NCBI RefSeq assembly: GCF_014836535.1
Contig: NZ_JACSQP010000001.1
Location: 410,337 to 474,336 of the forward strand
Length of the DNA stretch: 64,000 bases
Reading direction: 5' to 3'
DNA from: Microbacterium pullorum
GTDB lineage: Bacteria; Actinomycetota; Actinomycetes; Actinomycetales; Microbacteriaceae
Shown here: positions 15,655 through 25,934 of the stretch, one piece after another
Position numbering within the stretch: position 1 is the stretch's first letter
How the letters are laid out: each line of letters opens with the position of its first letter
Program-made: the position numbers and the translations under genes
Notes under the pieces: model-generated
Databases searched by the model: none
Told to the model about the DNA's origin: nothing
Seen by the model: the letters and a program-made list of their open reading frames with translations, nothing else

Positions 15655-18600
15655 GTGTGGCGAGGAGACGGTAATGCGACGGCCGATGCCGCGGCGACGG
15701 ATTTTCCGGCGTCCGTGACACCGGGCGATCTCGGCGTTGCCGAGCCGGGTGTCGTCGTGACCCATGTGGCCGAAGAGGCGCGTGCCCGGTTGCGACGGAA
15801 GGCGGCCGGCCTGGGCGGACGGTCGAGCCTGCTGCACTTCGCCGATGCCGGTGACGCCGGCATCGAGATCACCAAGGCCCACCCCGGCAGCCTTCCCCAG
15901 TTCATCACCGGCCGTTCGACGCTGCTGTCGAACCTGTTCCGCGACGAAGTGGCACTGCGCGGCGCACGGCTGGCCGCTGAGCGCATCACCGCGCGCGACG
16001 TCGAGTTGCGCACCGCCCGGGGGCTCGACACGGTCAACCTCGCGGTCGGCCTGGCGACCTGGCGCCTCGGGGGACTGGCGTGCACCGCCCCCGTGCTGCT
16101 GCGACCCCTCGCGATCCGCCGCCACCACTCCGACTTCGAGCTGAAGCTGCACGGCACCTTCACGATCAACCCCGAGCTGGTCCGCGCCGCGCGCACGCAC
16201 TTCGGCATCGATCTCGACGGACGGGCACTCGCGGCCCTCGCCTACGACGGCGGTGTCTTCAAGCCGCAGCCGGTGATCGACCACCTGCGTGCCCTCACCG
16301 CCCGCATCCCCACCTTCACGGTGCAGCCGCGCCTCGTGGTGTCGACGTTCGCCGACGTCGGCTCGGCGATGGAATCGGACCTCACCCACCTCGACCACCC
16401 CGTGCTCAACGCGCTCGCCGGTCACCCCGCCGACCGTGAACGGGTCACTGCGGTGCGCCCGCTGCAGCCCGCGCACAACGCCGACGAACGGCCGCCCGCC
16501 GCCGACACCCTGCTGCTCGACGCCGACGCGGAGCAGGAGGGCGTGCTCGCCCGCATCATGGCCGGGCATTCCCTCGCCGTGCACACGCTTCCCGGCACCG
16601 GCGGCACCCAGACGGTCATCAACGCCGTCGGCTCGCTCGTGCAGGAGGGCAAGCGCGTGCTGGTCGTCAGCGCCCGCCGCTCCACCCTCGAGGGTGTGCG
16701 GCATCGCCTGGCCGGCGTCGGCCTGCCGGGCTTGGCGGTGTCACCCCGGCAGCTGCACCGCGATCTCGTGCGCGCGATCGCCCGCAACGAGAAGGCGGAG
16801 CAGCCCAAGGTCGCCGACATCGACGACGCGCTCGTGCGGCTGCGCAGCGTCTTGCGCGACTACCGCGGCGCGCTGACGTCGCGGCATCCCACCATCGGCG
16901 TCTCGCCGCTCGAGGCGCTGCGCACTCTGACCACCCTCGCGACGAAGACCCCGCCGCCGTCGACGAGCGCGCGGCTGGACCTCACGACGCTCGTGCGGCT
17001 GTCGACGCGCCGCACCGAGGCCGCGACCATGCTCGCCTCGGCCGCACGCCTGGGCGAGTTCCGCTTCGGACCCGACGATTCGCCCTGGTACGGCGTCAGC
17101 TTCGCCACCACCGAAGAAGCCCGAGCCGCGCACGCGCTGGCATCGCGGCTGCAGCGCACCGACGTGCCGAACCTGCTCGAGCGCGGGTACGAGCTCATCG
17201 GGCAGACACGCATGCGCCCCTTCCAGACCATCGCCGAGCTCGGCGGGCACCTGCGCCTGCTGCAGGGGATCCGCGACTCGCTCGACCGGTTCAGTCTCAC
17301 GGTGTTCGAGCGGCCCCTGGCCGAACTCATCGAGGCGCACGGTCCGCGCCGCGACGCGCCGAACATGACCGGCGCCAACCGCCGGCGCCTCAAGAACCTC
17401 GCCCGCGAGTACGTGCGCCCCGGCATGCATGTCACCGACATGCACGCAGGGCTGCTGCGCGTGCAGCAGCAACGCGCCGAATGGCAGCGGTACGTCGAGC
17501 CCGGCGTGCTTCCGGAGGTGCCGCTGGGCCTGGCTGAGGTGCAGACCGCCTGGCAGCGGGTCGACGCCGACCTCGCCGCGCTGGACGCGGCGTTGGGACG
17601 CGGCCCCGGCGAATCGCTCGCACATCTGCCGATCCCGCGGCTGTTGCGCACGCTCGCCTCTCTCGCCGCCAAGTCCGACGTGTTCGACAACCTGGTCGAG
17701 CGCGCCACCCTGCGCACGAGCCTGGCCGAACTCGGCCTCGAGCCGCTGCTGGCCGAACTCTCGGTGCGTCACGTGCCCGAAGACCAGGTGGGCACCGAGC
17801 TGGAGTTCGCGTGGTGGCAGTCGGCGCTGGAGTATCTGCTGCGCACCGACCGGGCGCTGCTCGGCGCGAACACGAACGTGGTCGACCGTCTCGAGCGCGA
17901 CTTCCGTCTCGTCGACGAAGCGCACGCCGCGGCATCCGGGCCGCTGCTGGCCGCGCAGCTGGCCACCCGCTGGAAGATCGCGATCGTCGACGAGCCGGTC
18001 GAAGCGGCATCGCTCAAGCAGGCGCTGCGCGAAGGCTCGGCGACCCCCGACGAGCTGGTCGGTTACGCCCCCACCCTCATGCGCGCGCTCGCCCCGGTGT
18101 GGCTCGCGTCGCCGTACGAAGTGCCGCAGATCCCCGACAGCCCCGATTTCGATGTGGTGATCGTGGCGGATGCCGCGGCCCTCAGCCTCGCCGAAGCCGC
18201 CCCCGCCCTGCGGCGGGCGCGCCAGGTCGTGGTGCTCGGCGACCCCGTGACTCAGAAGTCCACCCCCTTCCGGGTGTCGGCGGCGCTGGCGGGAACCACC
18301 GACGACGACGCACCGACGGTCGACCCCGATGAGCCGAGCGTGTTCGAGAGGCTCGCCGAGATGCTGCCCGTCGAAACGCTGACCCGCAGCTACCGGGCGG
18401 GCGGCGAAGACCTCGCCGAGCTCGTCAACGACGCGTTCTACGGCGGCGAGATCATGTCGCTCCCGTGGGCGGGGTCCTACCTCGGGCGGGGGAGCCTGGG
18501 CGTGGACTACGTCGAGGGTGGCGTCGGCGCGCCCGACCCCCTCACCGGTGCCGTCGAGAGCCCCGACGCGGAGGTGGCGCGCGTCGTCACCCTGGTCGTC

Positions 18601-19386
18601 GAGCACGCCGTCAACCGCGGCACCGAATCGCTCATGGTCGTCACCGCGAGCGCACGTCACGCCGAGCGCGTACGCGCCGCCGTCGAGTCGGCCTTCGCCG
18701 GGCGGTCGGACGTCGCCGACTTCCTCTCGCGCGACACCGCCGAGCCCTTCGCCGTGCTCACCCTCGAGGAATCGGTGGCCGAGAGCCGAGACCGCGTGAT
18801 CTTCTCCCTCGGGTTCGGCCTCACCCGCCACGGCCGCGTGCTGAGCGACTTCGGCGACCTGTCGACCCCCGACGGCGAGCGGCTGCTGACGGTCGGCATG
18901 ACCCGTGCCCGGCGCTCGATGGTGATCGTCTCCTCCATCCGGCCCTCCGCGTTCGACGACGGCCGGCTCGAGTACGGTGCTGCGACCCTCATGTCGATCC
19001 TCGGCGGCATCGCGGCCCGCTCGCGCGAGGCGCGGCTGGAAGACCTGGCCGACCCGCTGACCCTCGCCCTCGCCCGGGAGCTGCGGCGCCTGGGCGTCTC
19101 GGTCGACGTCGACTACCGTGGCCTGCTGCCGCTGGTGGCGCAGCACGGCGGCAAGGCGGTGGTCGCCGAGAGCGACCCCGAGGCGACCGGCGAGTCGCTG
19201 CGCGAGGCACTGCGGCTGCGGCCGCTCATCCTGCGGCGCCTGGGCTGGCACTACGTGCGCGTGCACGCGTTCGACCTCTACAGCGACCCCGCGGGGGTCG
19301 CCGCGCGCGTCGCGGGCCTGCTGGGCGTGCAGCCCGAGACTCCGACCGCCGACACCGCCACGCAGCCGATCGATGTCATCGACTGA
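15655..19386 (+). CDS. Large SF1 helicase-like protein with degenerate Walker motifs
   Basis: About 1,243 residues resembling the DUF4011-type SF1 DNA/RNA helicases: an N-terminal region with NLAVGLATWRLGG, a Walker A-like LPGTGGTQT (312-320), a Walker B region VVIVADAAALSLA (834-846), then LGDPVTQ, LTRSYRAG and the motif VI-like VGMTRARRSMVIVSS, ending in a Vsr-like tail (LRRLGWHYVRVHAFDLY). The Walker A lysine is Gly317 and the Walker B Glu is Ala840, so ATP hydrolysis is doubtful. The start is uncertain: GTG 15655 and GTG 15715 are both plausible. Function is unknown; a structural or DNA-binding role is inference. Confidence 0.78.
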   Translation: MWRGDGNATADAAATDFPASVTPGDLGVAEPGVVVTHVAEEARARLRRKAAGLGGRSSLLHFADAGDAGIEITKAHPGSLPQFITGRSTLLSNLFRDEVALRGARLAAERITARDVELRTARGLDTVNLAVGLATWRLGGLACTAPVLLRPLAIRRHHSDFELKLHGTFTINPELVRAARTHFGIDLDGRALAALAYDGGVFKPQPVIDHLRALTARIPTFTVQPRLVVSTFADVGSAMESDLTHLDHPVLNALAGHPADRERVTAVRPLQPAHNADERPPAADTLLLDADAEQEGVLARIMAGHSLAVHTLPGTGGTQTVINAVGSLVQEGKRVLVVSARRSTLEGVRHRLAGVGLPGLAVSPRQLHRDLVRAIARNEKAEQPKVADIDDALVRLRSVLRDYRGALTSRHPTIGVSPLEALRTLTTLATKTPPPSTSARLDLTTLVRLSTRRTEAATMLASAARLGEFRFGPDDSPWYGVSFATTEEARAAHALASRLQRTDVPNLLERGYELIGQTRMRPFQTIAELGGHLRLLQGIRDSLDRFSLTVFERPLAELIEAHGPRRDAPNMTGANRRRLKNLAREYVRPGMHVTDMHAGLLRVQQQRAEWQRYVEPGVLPEVPLGLAEVQTAWQRVDADLAALDAALGRGPGESLAHLPIPRLLRTLASLAAKSDVFDNLVERATLRTSLAELGLEPLLAELSVRHVPEDQVGTELEFAWWQSALEYLLRTDRALLGANTNVVDRLERDFRLVDEAHAAASGPLLAAQLATRWKIAIVDEPVEAASLKQALREGSATPDELVGYAPTLMRALAPVWLASPYEVPQIPDSPDFDVVIVADAAALSLAEAAPALRRARQVVVLGDPVTQKSTPFRVSAALAGTTDDDAPTVDPDEPSVFERLAEMLPVETLTRSYRAGGEDLAELVNDAFYGGEIMSLPWAGSYLGRGSLGVDYVEGGVGAPDPLTGAVESPDAEVARVVTLVVEHAVNRGTESLMVVTASARHAERVRAAVESAFAGRSDVADFLSRDTAEPFAVLTLEESVAESRDRVIFSLGFGLTRHGRVLSDFGDLSTPDGERLLTVGMTRARRSMVIVSSIRPSAFDDGRLEYGAATLMSILGGIAARSREARLEDLADPLTLALARELRRLGVSVDVDYRGLLPLVAQHGGKAVVAESDPEATGESLREALRLRPLILRRLGWHYVRVHAFDLYSDPAGVAARVAGLLGVQPETPTADTATQPIDVID

Positions 19387-19573
19387 CCGGCAGCGCATTC
19401 AGCGGGTGCCGGGTTCGCGCCGGGCGAAGCTCACGCCCGCGCCGGGGACGAGCCCCGAACCAGTGCCCGCAGACGACGAGGACCCGGACACCGTCCCGCC
19501 CGTGACGGGCGAGAAGACGGCATCCGGGCCGAACGACGAGCGACTGCGACGCGATGTGCCGCCGCACTACTGA
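19373..19573 (+). CDS. Small hypothetical protein following the helicase-like gene
   Basis: A 66-residue, proline- and charge-rich, probably disordered protein. Its ATG lies inside the last codons of the helicase-like gene (14-nt overlap, different frame), and its stop overlaps the 3' end of the convergent mscL gene by 7 bp. It ends RLRRDVPPHY. No domain is recognised. The overlap suggests co-translation with the large upstream gene. Confidence 0.6.
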   Translation: MSSTDRQRIQRVPGSRRAKLTPAPGTSPEPVPADDEDPDTVPPVTGEKTASGPNDERLRRDVPPHY

Positions 19574-19989
19574 GCGGGCGGGGTCTTCTGCTTCTCGAGC
19601 AGATCACGGATCTGCACCAGCAGCTCCTGCTCGGTGGGCAGCTTCTCCTCTTTCTGCTCGTTGACGCCGGCCTTGCGGGCCTGGCGTTCCTTCCACCGGT
19701 TCATCGGCACGACGAAGACGAAGTAGACCACCAGCGCGACGGCGAAGAAGCTGATGATCGCGCTGATGAGGTCGCCGATCGGGAACGTCACCTGCTGGCC
19801 GTAGAGACCGGTGACGGTCGGGCCGGCGACGCCGTCTTTGTTCTCCTGATAGAACAGGGCGACGATCGGGGTGATGATGCTGCTGACGACGGCGTTGACC
19901 AAGGCGGTGAACGCGCTGCCGATGACGACCGCGACGGCCAGATCGATGACGTTGCCGCGCATGATGAAATCTTTGAAGCCCTTGATCAC
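19567..19989 (-). CDS. mscL: Large-conductance mechanosensitive channel MscL
   Basis: About 140 residues with the MscL pattern: the N-terminal amphipathic helix GFKDFIMRGNVIDLAVAVVI, the first membrane helix ending in NAVVSSIITPIVALF, a second helix IISFFAVALVVYFVFVV, and a cytoplasmic helix bundle ending LLVQIRDLLEKQK. The channel releases solutes under osmotic downshock. The start used is GTG at 19987-19989 (VIKGFKDF), which follows AAGGGAG; an upstream in-frame ATG exists but lacks a clear ribosome site. It is followed by fmdB-like and cyclo-ligase genes on the same strand. Confidence 0.95.
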   Translation of the reverse strand: MIKGFKDFIMRGNVIDLAVAVVIGSAFTALVNAVVSSIITPIVALFYQENKDGVAGPTVTGLYGQQVTFPIGDLISAIISFFAVALVVYFVFVVPMNRWKERQARKAGVNEQKEEKLPTEQELLVQIRDLLEKQKTPPAQ

Positions 19990-20022
19990 GAGGACTCCCT
20001 TCGTCTCTTCGGCCAAGGCCGG

Positions 20023-20355
20023 TCAGGAACCCGCAGCAGCGGGGGAAGCGGACGCTCCTGAAGACGATGATGACGAAGAAGCCGGCGATGCGGAACCCGT
20101 CGCGCTCGACGACCCGGAATCCTTCGAGCCGCTGCTGCTGCCGCCGCTGCCGCTGCCGCTGCCGCCCTTCGCGCCGCCGGCGCGCGAGTCGGTGCGGTAG
20201 AAGCCGGACCCGTTGAAGGTGACTCCGATCTGGCCGTACTGCTTGCGCAGCGCGCCGCCGCACTCGGGGCACTCGGTCAGCGACGGGTCGGCGAACGACT
20301 GCACCGCGTCGAAGCGGTGGTCGCACTGCTTGCAGGCATATGCATAAGTGGGCAT
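20023..20355 (-). CDS. FmdB family zinc-ribbon protein with Ser/Gly-rich tail
   Basis: 110 residues. The first 40 form the FmdB/CxxC_CxxC_SSSS zinc ribbon (YACKQCDHRFDAVQSF, ECPECGG), followed by FNGSGFYRTD, typical of the family. The C-terminal half is a low-complexity Gly/Ser/Ala tail, surely disordered. The role of FmdB-like proteins is poorly defined; some are thought to be regulators. It lies 33 bp upstream of mscL on the same strand and is preceded by the cyclo-ligase gene. Confidence 0.9.
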   Translation of the reverse strand: MPTYAYACKQCDHRFDAVQSFADPSLTECPECGGALRKQYGQIGVTFNGSGFYRTDSRAGGAKGGSGSGSGGSSSGSKDSGSSSATGSASPASSSSSSSGASASPAAAGS

Positions 20356-20373
20356 GGGGTTCTTTCGGGTGAT

Positions 20374-20970
20374 TCAGTGCCGCTGGGGCGACAGGACGAT
20401 GGTCTGAGTGGGTGTCACGACGCCGCTCACCGGCTGGTCGTGCACATCGCGGGGGACCTCGTCGATGAGTTCCGAGTCGTAGATGACGGCGTAGACGGGC
20501 GGGCAGCGCTCCATCGATCCGAGCGTCTTGTCGAAGTAGCCGCGTCCCCAGCCGAGCCGCATGCCGCGGTGATCGACGGCGGCGGCCGGGATGACGAGCA
20601 GATCGACGTCGTTGACCGCGATGGGGCCGAGGAGTTCGCCGACCGGCTCGGGCAGCCCGAAGAGACCGTCGGTGACGTCGCCGTCGGGGGTCGCGACCGT
20701 CCAGTCGAGCAGCCCGTCGATGCGGGTGACCGGCAACAGCACGCGGATGCCGCGCTCGATCGCCGCGTTGACGAACGAGCGGGTGCCCGGTTCGGTGGGC
20801 GTGGACAGGAAGCAGGAGATCGAGCGGACGTCGGTGCGCGCGAGGAGCGCGTCGAGCTGGCGGTGCACACCCTCTTCGGCGGTGGTGCGCGCCTGGTCGC
20901 TCAGAAGCTGCCGGCGCTCGCGCAGCTCTGCACGCAGCGCCCGTTTTGCGTCATCGATGCCATCGGACAT
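20374..20970 (-). CDS. 5-formyltetrahydrofolate cyclo-ligase
   Basis: 198 residues from ATG 20968-20970 (MSDGIDDAKRALRAELRERR). Family features are FLSTPTEPGTRSFVNAAI, the substrate loop LLVIPAAAVDHRGMRLGWGRGYFDKTL and AVIYDSELIDEVPRDVHD. The enzyme converts 5-formyl-THF to 5,10-methenyl-THF using ATP, returning a dead-end folate to the one-carbon pool. It is divergent from galU with a 68-bp gap, and upstream of the FmdB and mscL genes in one probable transcript. Confidence 0.94.
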   Translation of the reverse strand: MSDGIDDAKRALRAELRERRQLLSDQARTTAEEGVHRQLDALLARTDVRSISCFLSTPTEPGTRSFVNAAIERGIRVLLPVTRIDGLLDWTVATPDGDVTDGLFGLPEPVGELLGPIAVNDVDLLVIPAAAVDHRGMRLGWGRGYFDKTLGSMERCPPVYAVIYDSELIDEVPRDVHDQPVSGVVTPTQTIVLSPQRH

Positions 20971-21038
20971 GCTGTTGATTCTAGGTTGCGCGGGTCGACC
21001 GCGTCGCCGGGCATCTCGGCTTGGATACACTGATCGGC

Positions 21039-21923
<885 letters not shown>

Positions 21924-21944
21924 CGCCGCACCCGAGGGGGATGC

Positions 21945-22571
21945 GTGGAACTGTCGCCTCGCGAGCACGGCCCCGTCTCGATCCGCATCGTGCGTCCTCG
22001 TGACGCGCGGGTGTTGCAGAACGAGCTCATGACCAACCGGTCGTGGCTGCGGCCGTGGGAAGCCACGAGCCCCGACGGGCCGGCGTCGTTCGACATGCGC
22101 TCCGGTGTGCGTCGCCTGCTGCAGCAGTATCGTGACGGGCTCGGTGTGCCGTTCGTCATGGAGTACGACGGCGAGCTCGCCGGACAGCTGAACGTGTGGG
22201 GCGTCTCGCGCGGGTCGCTGGCCTCGGCGACCATCGGGTACTGGGTGAGCGAGCGCTTCGCCGGTCGTGACATCACGCCGACGTCGGTGGCGCTGGCCAC
22301 CGACGTCGCCTTCACGGAGCTGGGGCTCCATCGCATGGAGATCTGCATCCGACCCGAGAACCGGGCGAGCCTGCGTGTCGTGGAGAAGCTGGGGTTCCGC
22401 TACGAGGGGCTGCGCCGACGGTTCATCCACATCGACGGCGACTGGCGTGACCACTACGCCTTTGCGCTCGTGCGCGAGGACGTGCCCGACGGGGTGCTGC
22501 GACGCTGGGTGGCGGGGGTGGCGCCTCGGGATGCCGCTGCCATTCCGCCGTCGGATCGCCTGCCCGCCTGA
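21945..22571 (+). CDS. RimJ/RimL-like GNAT acetyltransferase
   Basis: 208 residues, GTG start after GAGGGGG. The RimJ/RimL-type GNAT fold is visible: SIRIVRPRDARVLQNELM, GYWVSERFAGRDITPTSVAL (acetyl-CoA region), LHRMEICIRPENRASLRVVE and LGFRYEGLRRRFIHIDGDWR. Members acetylate N-terminal amino groups of ribosomal proteins or other amines. Position directly after galU is recurrent in actinobacteria; a functional link is not established. A small hairpin (CCTTC-TGGTT-GAAGG, about 22,580-22,594) follows the stop. Confidence 0.9.
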   Translation: MELSPREHGPVSIRIVRPRDARVLQNELMTNRSWLRPWEATSPDGPASFDMRSGVRRLLQQYRDGLGVPFVMEYDGELAGQLNVWGVSRGSLASATIGYWVSERFAGRDITPTSVALATDVAFTELGLHRMEICIRPENRASLRVVEKLGFRYEGLRRRFIHIDGDWRDHYAFALVREDVPDGVLRRWVAGVAPRDAAAIPPSDRLPA

Positions 22572-22656
22572 ACTTTCACCTTCTGGTTGAAGGCGAGAGT
22601 GCGACACGCGCACCGATGGTGGCTGTGGTAGGCGCTCGCCCGATACCGTTGTCGCC

Positions 22657-23652
22657 ATGGGCGGACAGGTGCTGGGAGGCGGCGTGATCGTCGCCGTCGC
22701 GGTCGCCCTGTGGCTGGTGTACCTGCTGCCGTCCTGGCACAGCCGCTACCAGTACGAGGCCGCCGAACGCAACGCCGTGCGCCTGAACCGTGCTCTGCGC
22801 GTGCTCGCCGAGACCAGCGAGACGCCCGAAGAGGTGCGGCTCGAACTCAACGCGCGCACCGCCATGGCCCAGCAGCGGCTCGCGCGTCAGGTGATGGCCG
22901 AGCGCGAACAGGCCTCCCTCGTCGTCGCACGCACCGAACTCTCGCTCGCGAAGGAGAAGGCGCGCGCCGACGCGATCATCGCCCGCGAGCAGGCCCGGGC
23001 GCAGGCTGAAGCCGATCGCGCAGCAGCTGAGGCTGCCCGTGCCGATGCCGCGGCCGCCCGCGAACGCGCCGTGGCCGCCGCCGCGGCAGCCCGCGCGCTG
23101 CCGGCCGCCCGGCGGGCGCGTGCCCGTCGCCGTGCGCGGCTCACCGTCACCGTGTTCGCCCTTGCGGGCCTCGCCCTCGCGGGATGGGGCGGGTTCGAAC
23201 TGATCGTCTCGGGCTCTCAGACGATGCTGTGGGCGGGTGCAGGCGTCTTCGCCACATCGGCACTGCTGCTGACGCGCATGGCGCGGGTGCGCACCCGTGG
23301 TGCGATGGTCTCCGCCATCGCCCCCGAAGTGCGCCGGGCCGCCGCCGGCCCCGTGCAGGATGTCTCCCTCGAGGACGAACGTGCATGGACGCCGCGCGAG
23401 CTGCCCCGCCCGCTCACGGCATCCACCGGCTCGCGTGCCGCCGCCGAACTCGACGCCGCTGCGGCTCGCCAGGCCCTGCGCCAGGCGGCCCGCGAAGAGG
23501 CGATGCGCGAGCGCGCCGCCCGCAACGCGCCGCCGTCGATCGCGGTCGCCCGCGCCGCGCGGGCGACGGCGACGCCCGCCGCGACGAGCGACGACGCGAC
23601 GATCGAAGCCCACGTGCGGGACCTTCTCGCCCGTCGCGCCTCGGGGCAGTGA
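22657..23652 (+). CDS. Coiled-coil membrane protein, function unknown
   Basis: 331 residues: an N-terminal membrane helix (GGVIVAVAVALWLVYLLP), a long Ala/Arg/Glu-rich segment (about residues 60-150) with strong coiled-coil character, two further hydrophobic segments (LTVTVFALAGLALAGWGG and MLWAGAGVFATSALLL), and another Ala-rich helical tail ending HVRDLLARRASGQ. No family is recognised. It sits immediately before tRNA-Ala. A role at the cell envelope is inference from topology only. Confidence 0.8.
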   Translation: MGGQVLGGGVIVAVAVALWLVYLLPSWHSRYQYEAAERNAVRLNRALRVLAETSETPEEVRLELNARTAMAQQRLARQVMAEREQASLVVARTELSLAKEKARADAIIAREQARAQAEADRAAAEAARADAAAARERAVAAAAAARALPAARRARARRRARLTVTVFALAGLALAGWGGFELIVSGSQTMLWAGAGVFATSALLLTRMARVRTRGAMVSAIAPEVRRAAAGPVQDVSLEDERAWTPRELPRPLTASTGSRAAAELDAAAARQALRQAAREEAMRERAARNAPPSIAVARAARATATPAATSDDATIEAHVRDLLARRASGQ

Positions 23653-23731
23653 CACGCCGCGCCGAGGCCATCGCGAGGGGGTCTCGGTTCGAGCGGGATC
23701 ACTGAATCGTGATAGTGTTTCTGAGGTTCAC

Positions 23732-23804
23732 GGGCCTGTGGCGCAGTTGGTAGCGCGCTTCGTTCGCAATGAAGAGGTCAGGGGTTCGAATCCCCTCAGG
23801 TCCA
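23732..23804 (+). tRNA. tRNA-Ala (anticodon CGC)
   Basis: A 73-base cloverleaf. The acceptor stem GGGCCTG/CAGGTCC contains the G3-U70 pair that marks alanine tRNAs. The D stem is GCGC/GCGC, the anticodon loop is TTCGCAA (anticodon CGC at 23,765-23,767, reading GCG), and the T arm is AGGGG-TTCGAAT-CCCCT. The CCA end is not encoded. A strong terminator follows 22 bp later. Confidence 0.97.
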
Positions 23805-23826
23805 CCGAAATTTTGAGAAGATCGAC

Positions 23827-23856
23827 AACTGCCCCGTCTGATGACGGGGCAGTTTT
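23827..23856 (+). terminator. Intrinsic terminator after tRNA-Ala
   Basis: AACTGCCCCGTC, loop TGAT, then GACGGGGCAGTT followed by TT: a perfect 12-bp stem just downstream of the tRNA. Confidence 0.9.
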
Positions 23857-23921
23857 CGCTTCTGGGGACGGTGGGGCGCCAGCGGCTGGTCGCCTACCTG
23901 CCCACCTCCGCGGCTTCGATG

Positions 23922-25922
23922 TCAGGCGTTCATGTGCTGCACCGCCGCCGCGGTGGACGTCTTGCGCTTCGGCTTCGCGGTGGCGCCTCGGGCGTTGCGC
24001 AGCAGCCGCATCGCGTTGGCGATGACCACCAGCACCGACCCCTCGTGCACCAGCATGCCGATCGACATCGTCACCCCACCGGCGAAGACGCCGGCCAGCA
24101 GCAGCACCACGGTGACGAGCGCGATCGCGATGTTCTGCCGCATCACCGACACGGTGCGCTTGGCCAGGCCGATGGCCTCTGGCAGCGTGAGCAGGTTGTC
24201 GCCCATCAGGGCGATGTCCGCGGTCTCCACGGCCACAGCCGAGCCGGCCGCTCCCATGGCGACGCCGATATCCGCCGTGGCCAGGGCGGGGGCGTCGTTG
24301 ACGCCGTCGCCGACCATGGCGACCGTGTAGCCCTCGTGCTGCAGCTGCGTGACGACGTGCAGCTTGTCCTCGGGGAGCAGGGCGGCGTGGATCTCGTCGA
24401 TTCCGGTGGCCCTCCCGATGGCCTCGGCCACCAGCAGGGTGTCACCGGTGAGCATGACCACCTTCTGCACGCCGGCCCGGTGCAGGCGGGCGACCATCTC
24501 GGACGCATCCGCTCGGAGTCGGTCGGCGACGGCGACGACGCCGATCACCTTGTCATCGACCGCCGCGATCATGGGCGTCCGGCCTTGGGCAGCGAGCTCT
24601 TGCGACACCTGAGCGGCACTGCCGTCATGAACGACGCCGTACTGCTCCAGCAGCGGCGGGTTGCCGATCAGCACGAGGTGACCATCGATCTCGGACGCGA
24701 TGCCCTTGCCGGGGACCGGGGTGACGGTACCCGGGACGCCCTGCGGGCCGACGCCCTCGGCCTGCGCGGTCTCCAGGATGGGGCGGGCGAGCGGGTGTTC
24801 GGAGCCGGCCTCGGCGGCGGCAGCCCAACGCAGCACGTCGCTGCGCCCCAGCGCGGGGGCGAGCACCACGACGTCGGTCAACTGCGGGCGCCCCTCGGTC
24901 AGGGTGCCGGTCTTGTCGAGGGCGACCGCCGAGATCTTCGCCGCGGTCTCGAGGAACTCGCCCCCCTTGATCAGGATGCCGTTACGTGCGGCGCGGCCGA
25001 TGCCGGCCACGATCGCGACCGGGATCGAGATCACCAAGGCGCCGGGGCAGCCGATGACCAGCAGCGTCAGGCCGAGCACCACATCGCCGGAGACCAGGGC
25101 GGCCACCAGGGCGAGCACCATCACCGCGGGGGTGTACCAGCCTGAGAAGCGGTCGATGAACGCCTGGGTGCGGGCCTTGGTGTCTTGGGCCTCCTCCACC
25201 CGGTGAATGATCCGGGCCAAGGTGGTGTCCGCACCGATTCCGGTGGCCCGCACCTGCAGGAAACCGCCCCGGGAGACGGTGCCGGCGAAGACGCGACCGC
25301 CCGCGGCTTTCTCCACGGGGATCGACTCACCCGTGATCGAGGCTTCATCGATGGCGCCGGTGCCGGAGACCACCTCACCGTCGACGGGGACCTTCGCGCC
25401 GTTCTTGACCAGCACGATCTCGCCCATCCTCACCTGCGCGGCGGGGACCTCCTGTTGCCGACCGTCGCGCACGACGATCGCGGAATCCGGGGCGACAGCG
25501 ACCAGCGCGGTCAGCGCCGAACGCGTCTTGTCCAGGGTGGCGGCCTCGAGTGCGTGGCCGACCGCGAACAGGAACGTCACCGCCGCGGCTTCCCAGAAAT
25601 TGCCGATGATGACGGCGCCGATGGCCGCAACCGACACCAGGAGGTCGATGCCGATGACCTTGCCGGTCAGCGAACGCACCGCCGTGACCACGATGCCGTA
25701 GCCGGTGACCACGGCCGCGGCGATCATGAAGGCATCCCCGAGGGTGAAGACCGCGCCGGCGTGCGCGGCGTGGGCGCCGGCATCGAGCCACCACTGCGGG
25801 CTGACGGTGAGATCGGCGGCACCGTCAGCCAGTCGCTGGAGGGCGAACGAGATGATGATGAGCACGCCGGACACGAGGGGGACCGACCAGTTCCCCGACA
25901 CCCACTTCTGCATCCTGTTCAT
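23922..25922 (-). CDS. Heavy-metal P1B-type ATPase with CPG motif
   Basis: 666 residues. The P-type ATPase core is complete: the TGES loop (ASITGESIPVEKA), phosphorylation site DKTGTLTEGRP, the MLTGD region and the VGDGVNDAPALATADIG hinge. The transmembrane metal site reads GCPGALV (Cys292-Pro-Gly) instead of the usual CPC, CPH or SPC, so metal specificity cannot be assigned by standard rules. There is no N-terminal HMA domain in the protein; a separate HMA gene lies 12 bp upstream in the same operon. Export of Zn/Cd/Pb-like or Cu-like ions is the general family role. A divergent Crp/Fnr-type regulator probably controls it. Confidence 0.93.
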   Translation of the reverse strand: MNRMQKWVSGNWSVPLVSGVLIIISFALQRLADGAADLTVSPQWWLDAGAHAAHAGAVFTLGDAFMIAAAVVTGYGIVVTAVRSLTGKVIGIDLLVSVAAIGAVIIGNFWEAAAVTFLFAVGHALEAATLDKTRSALTALVAVAPDSAIVVRDGRQQEVPAAQVRMGEIVLVKNGAKVPVDGEVVSGTGAIDEASITGESIPVEKAAGGRVFAGTVSRGGFLQVRATGIGADTTLARIIHRVEEAQDTKARTQAFIDRFSGWYTPAVMVLALVAALVSGDVVLGLTLLVIGCPGALVISIPVAIVAGIGRAARNGILIKGGEFLETAAKISAVALDKTGTLTEGRPQLTDVVVLAPALGRSDVLRWAAAAEAGSEHPLARPILETAQAEGVGPQGVPGTVTPVPGKGIASEIDGHLVLIGNPPLLEQYGVVHDGSAAQVSQELAAQGRTPMIAAVDDKVIGVVAVADRLRADASEMVARLHRAGVQKVVMLTGDTLLVAEAIGRATGIDEIHAALLPEDKLHVVTQLQHEGYTVAMVGDGVNDAPALATADIGVAMGAAGSAVAVETADIALMGDNLLTLPEAIGLAKRTVSVMRQNIAIALVTVVLLLAGVFAGGVTMSIGMLVHEGSVLVVIANAMRLLRNARGATAKPKRKTSTAAAVQHMNA

Positions 25923-25934
25923 TTTGGGCTCGTC

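Noticed and set aside
16741..19398. 885-codon minus-strand open frame
   Set aside because: It is the antisense shadow of the helicase-like gene; its translation is Arg/Gly/His-rich with no domain pattern, while the plus strand has recognisable helicase motifs.
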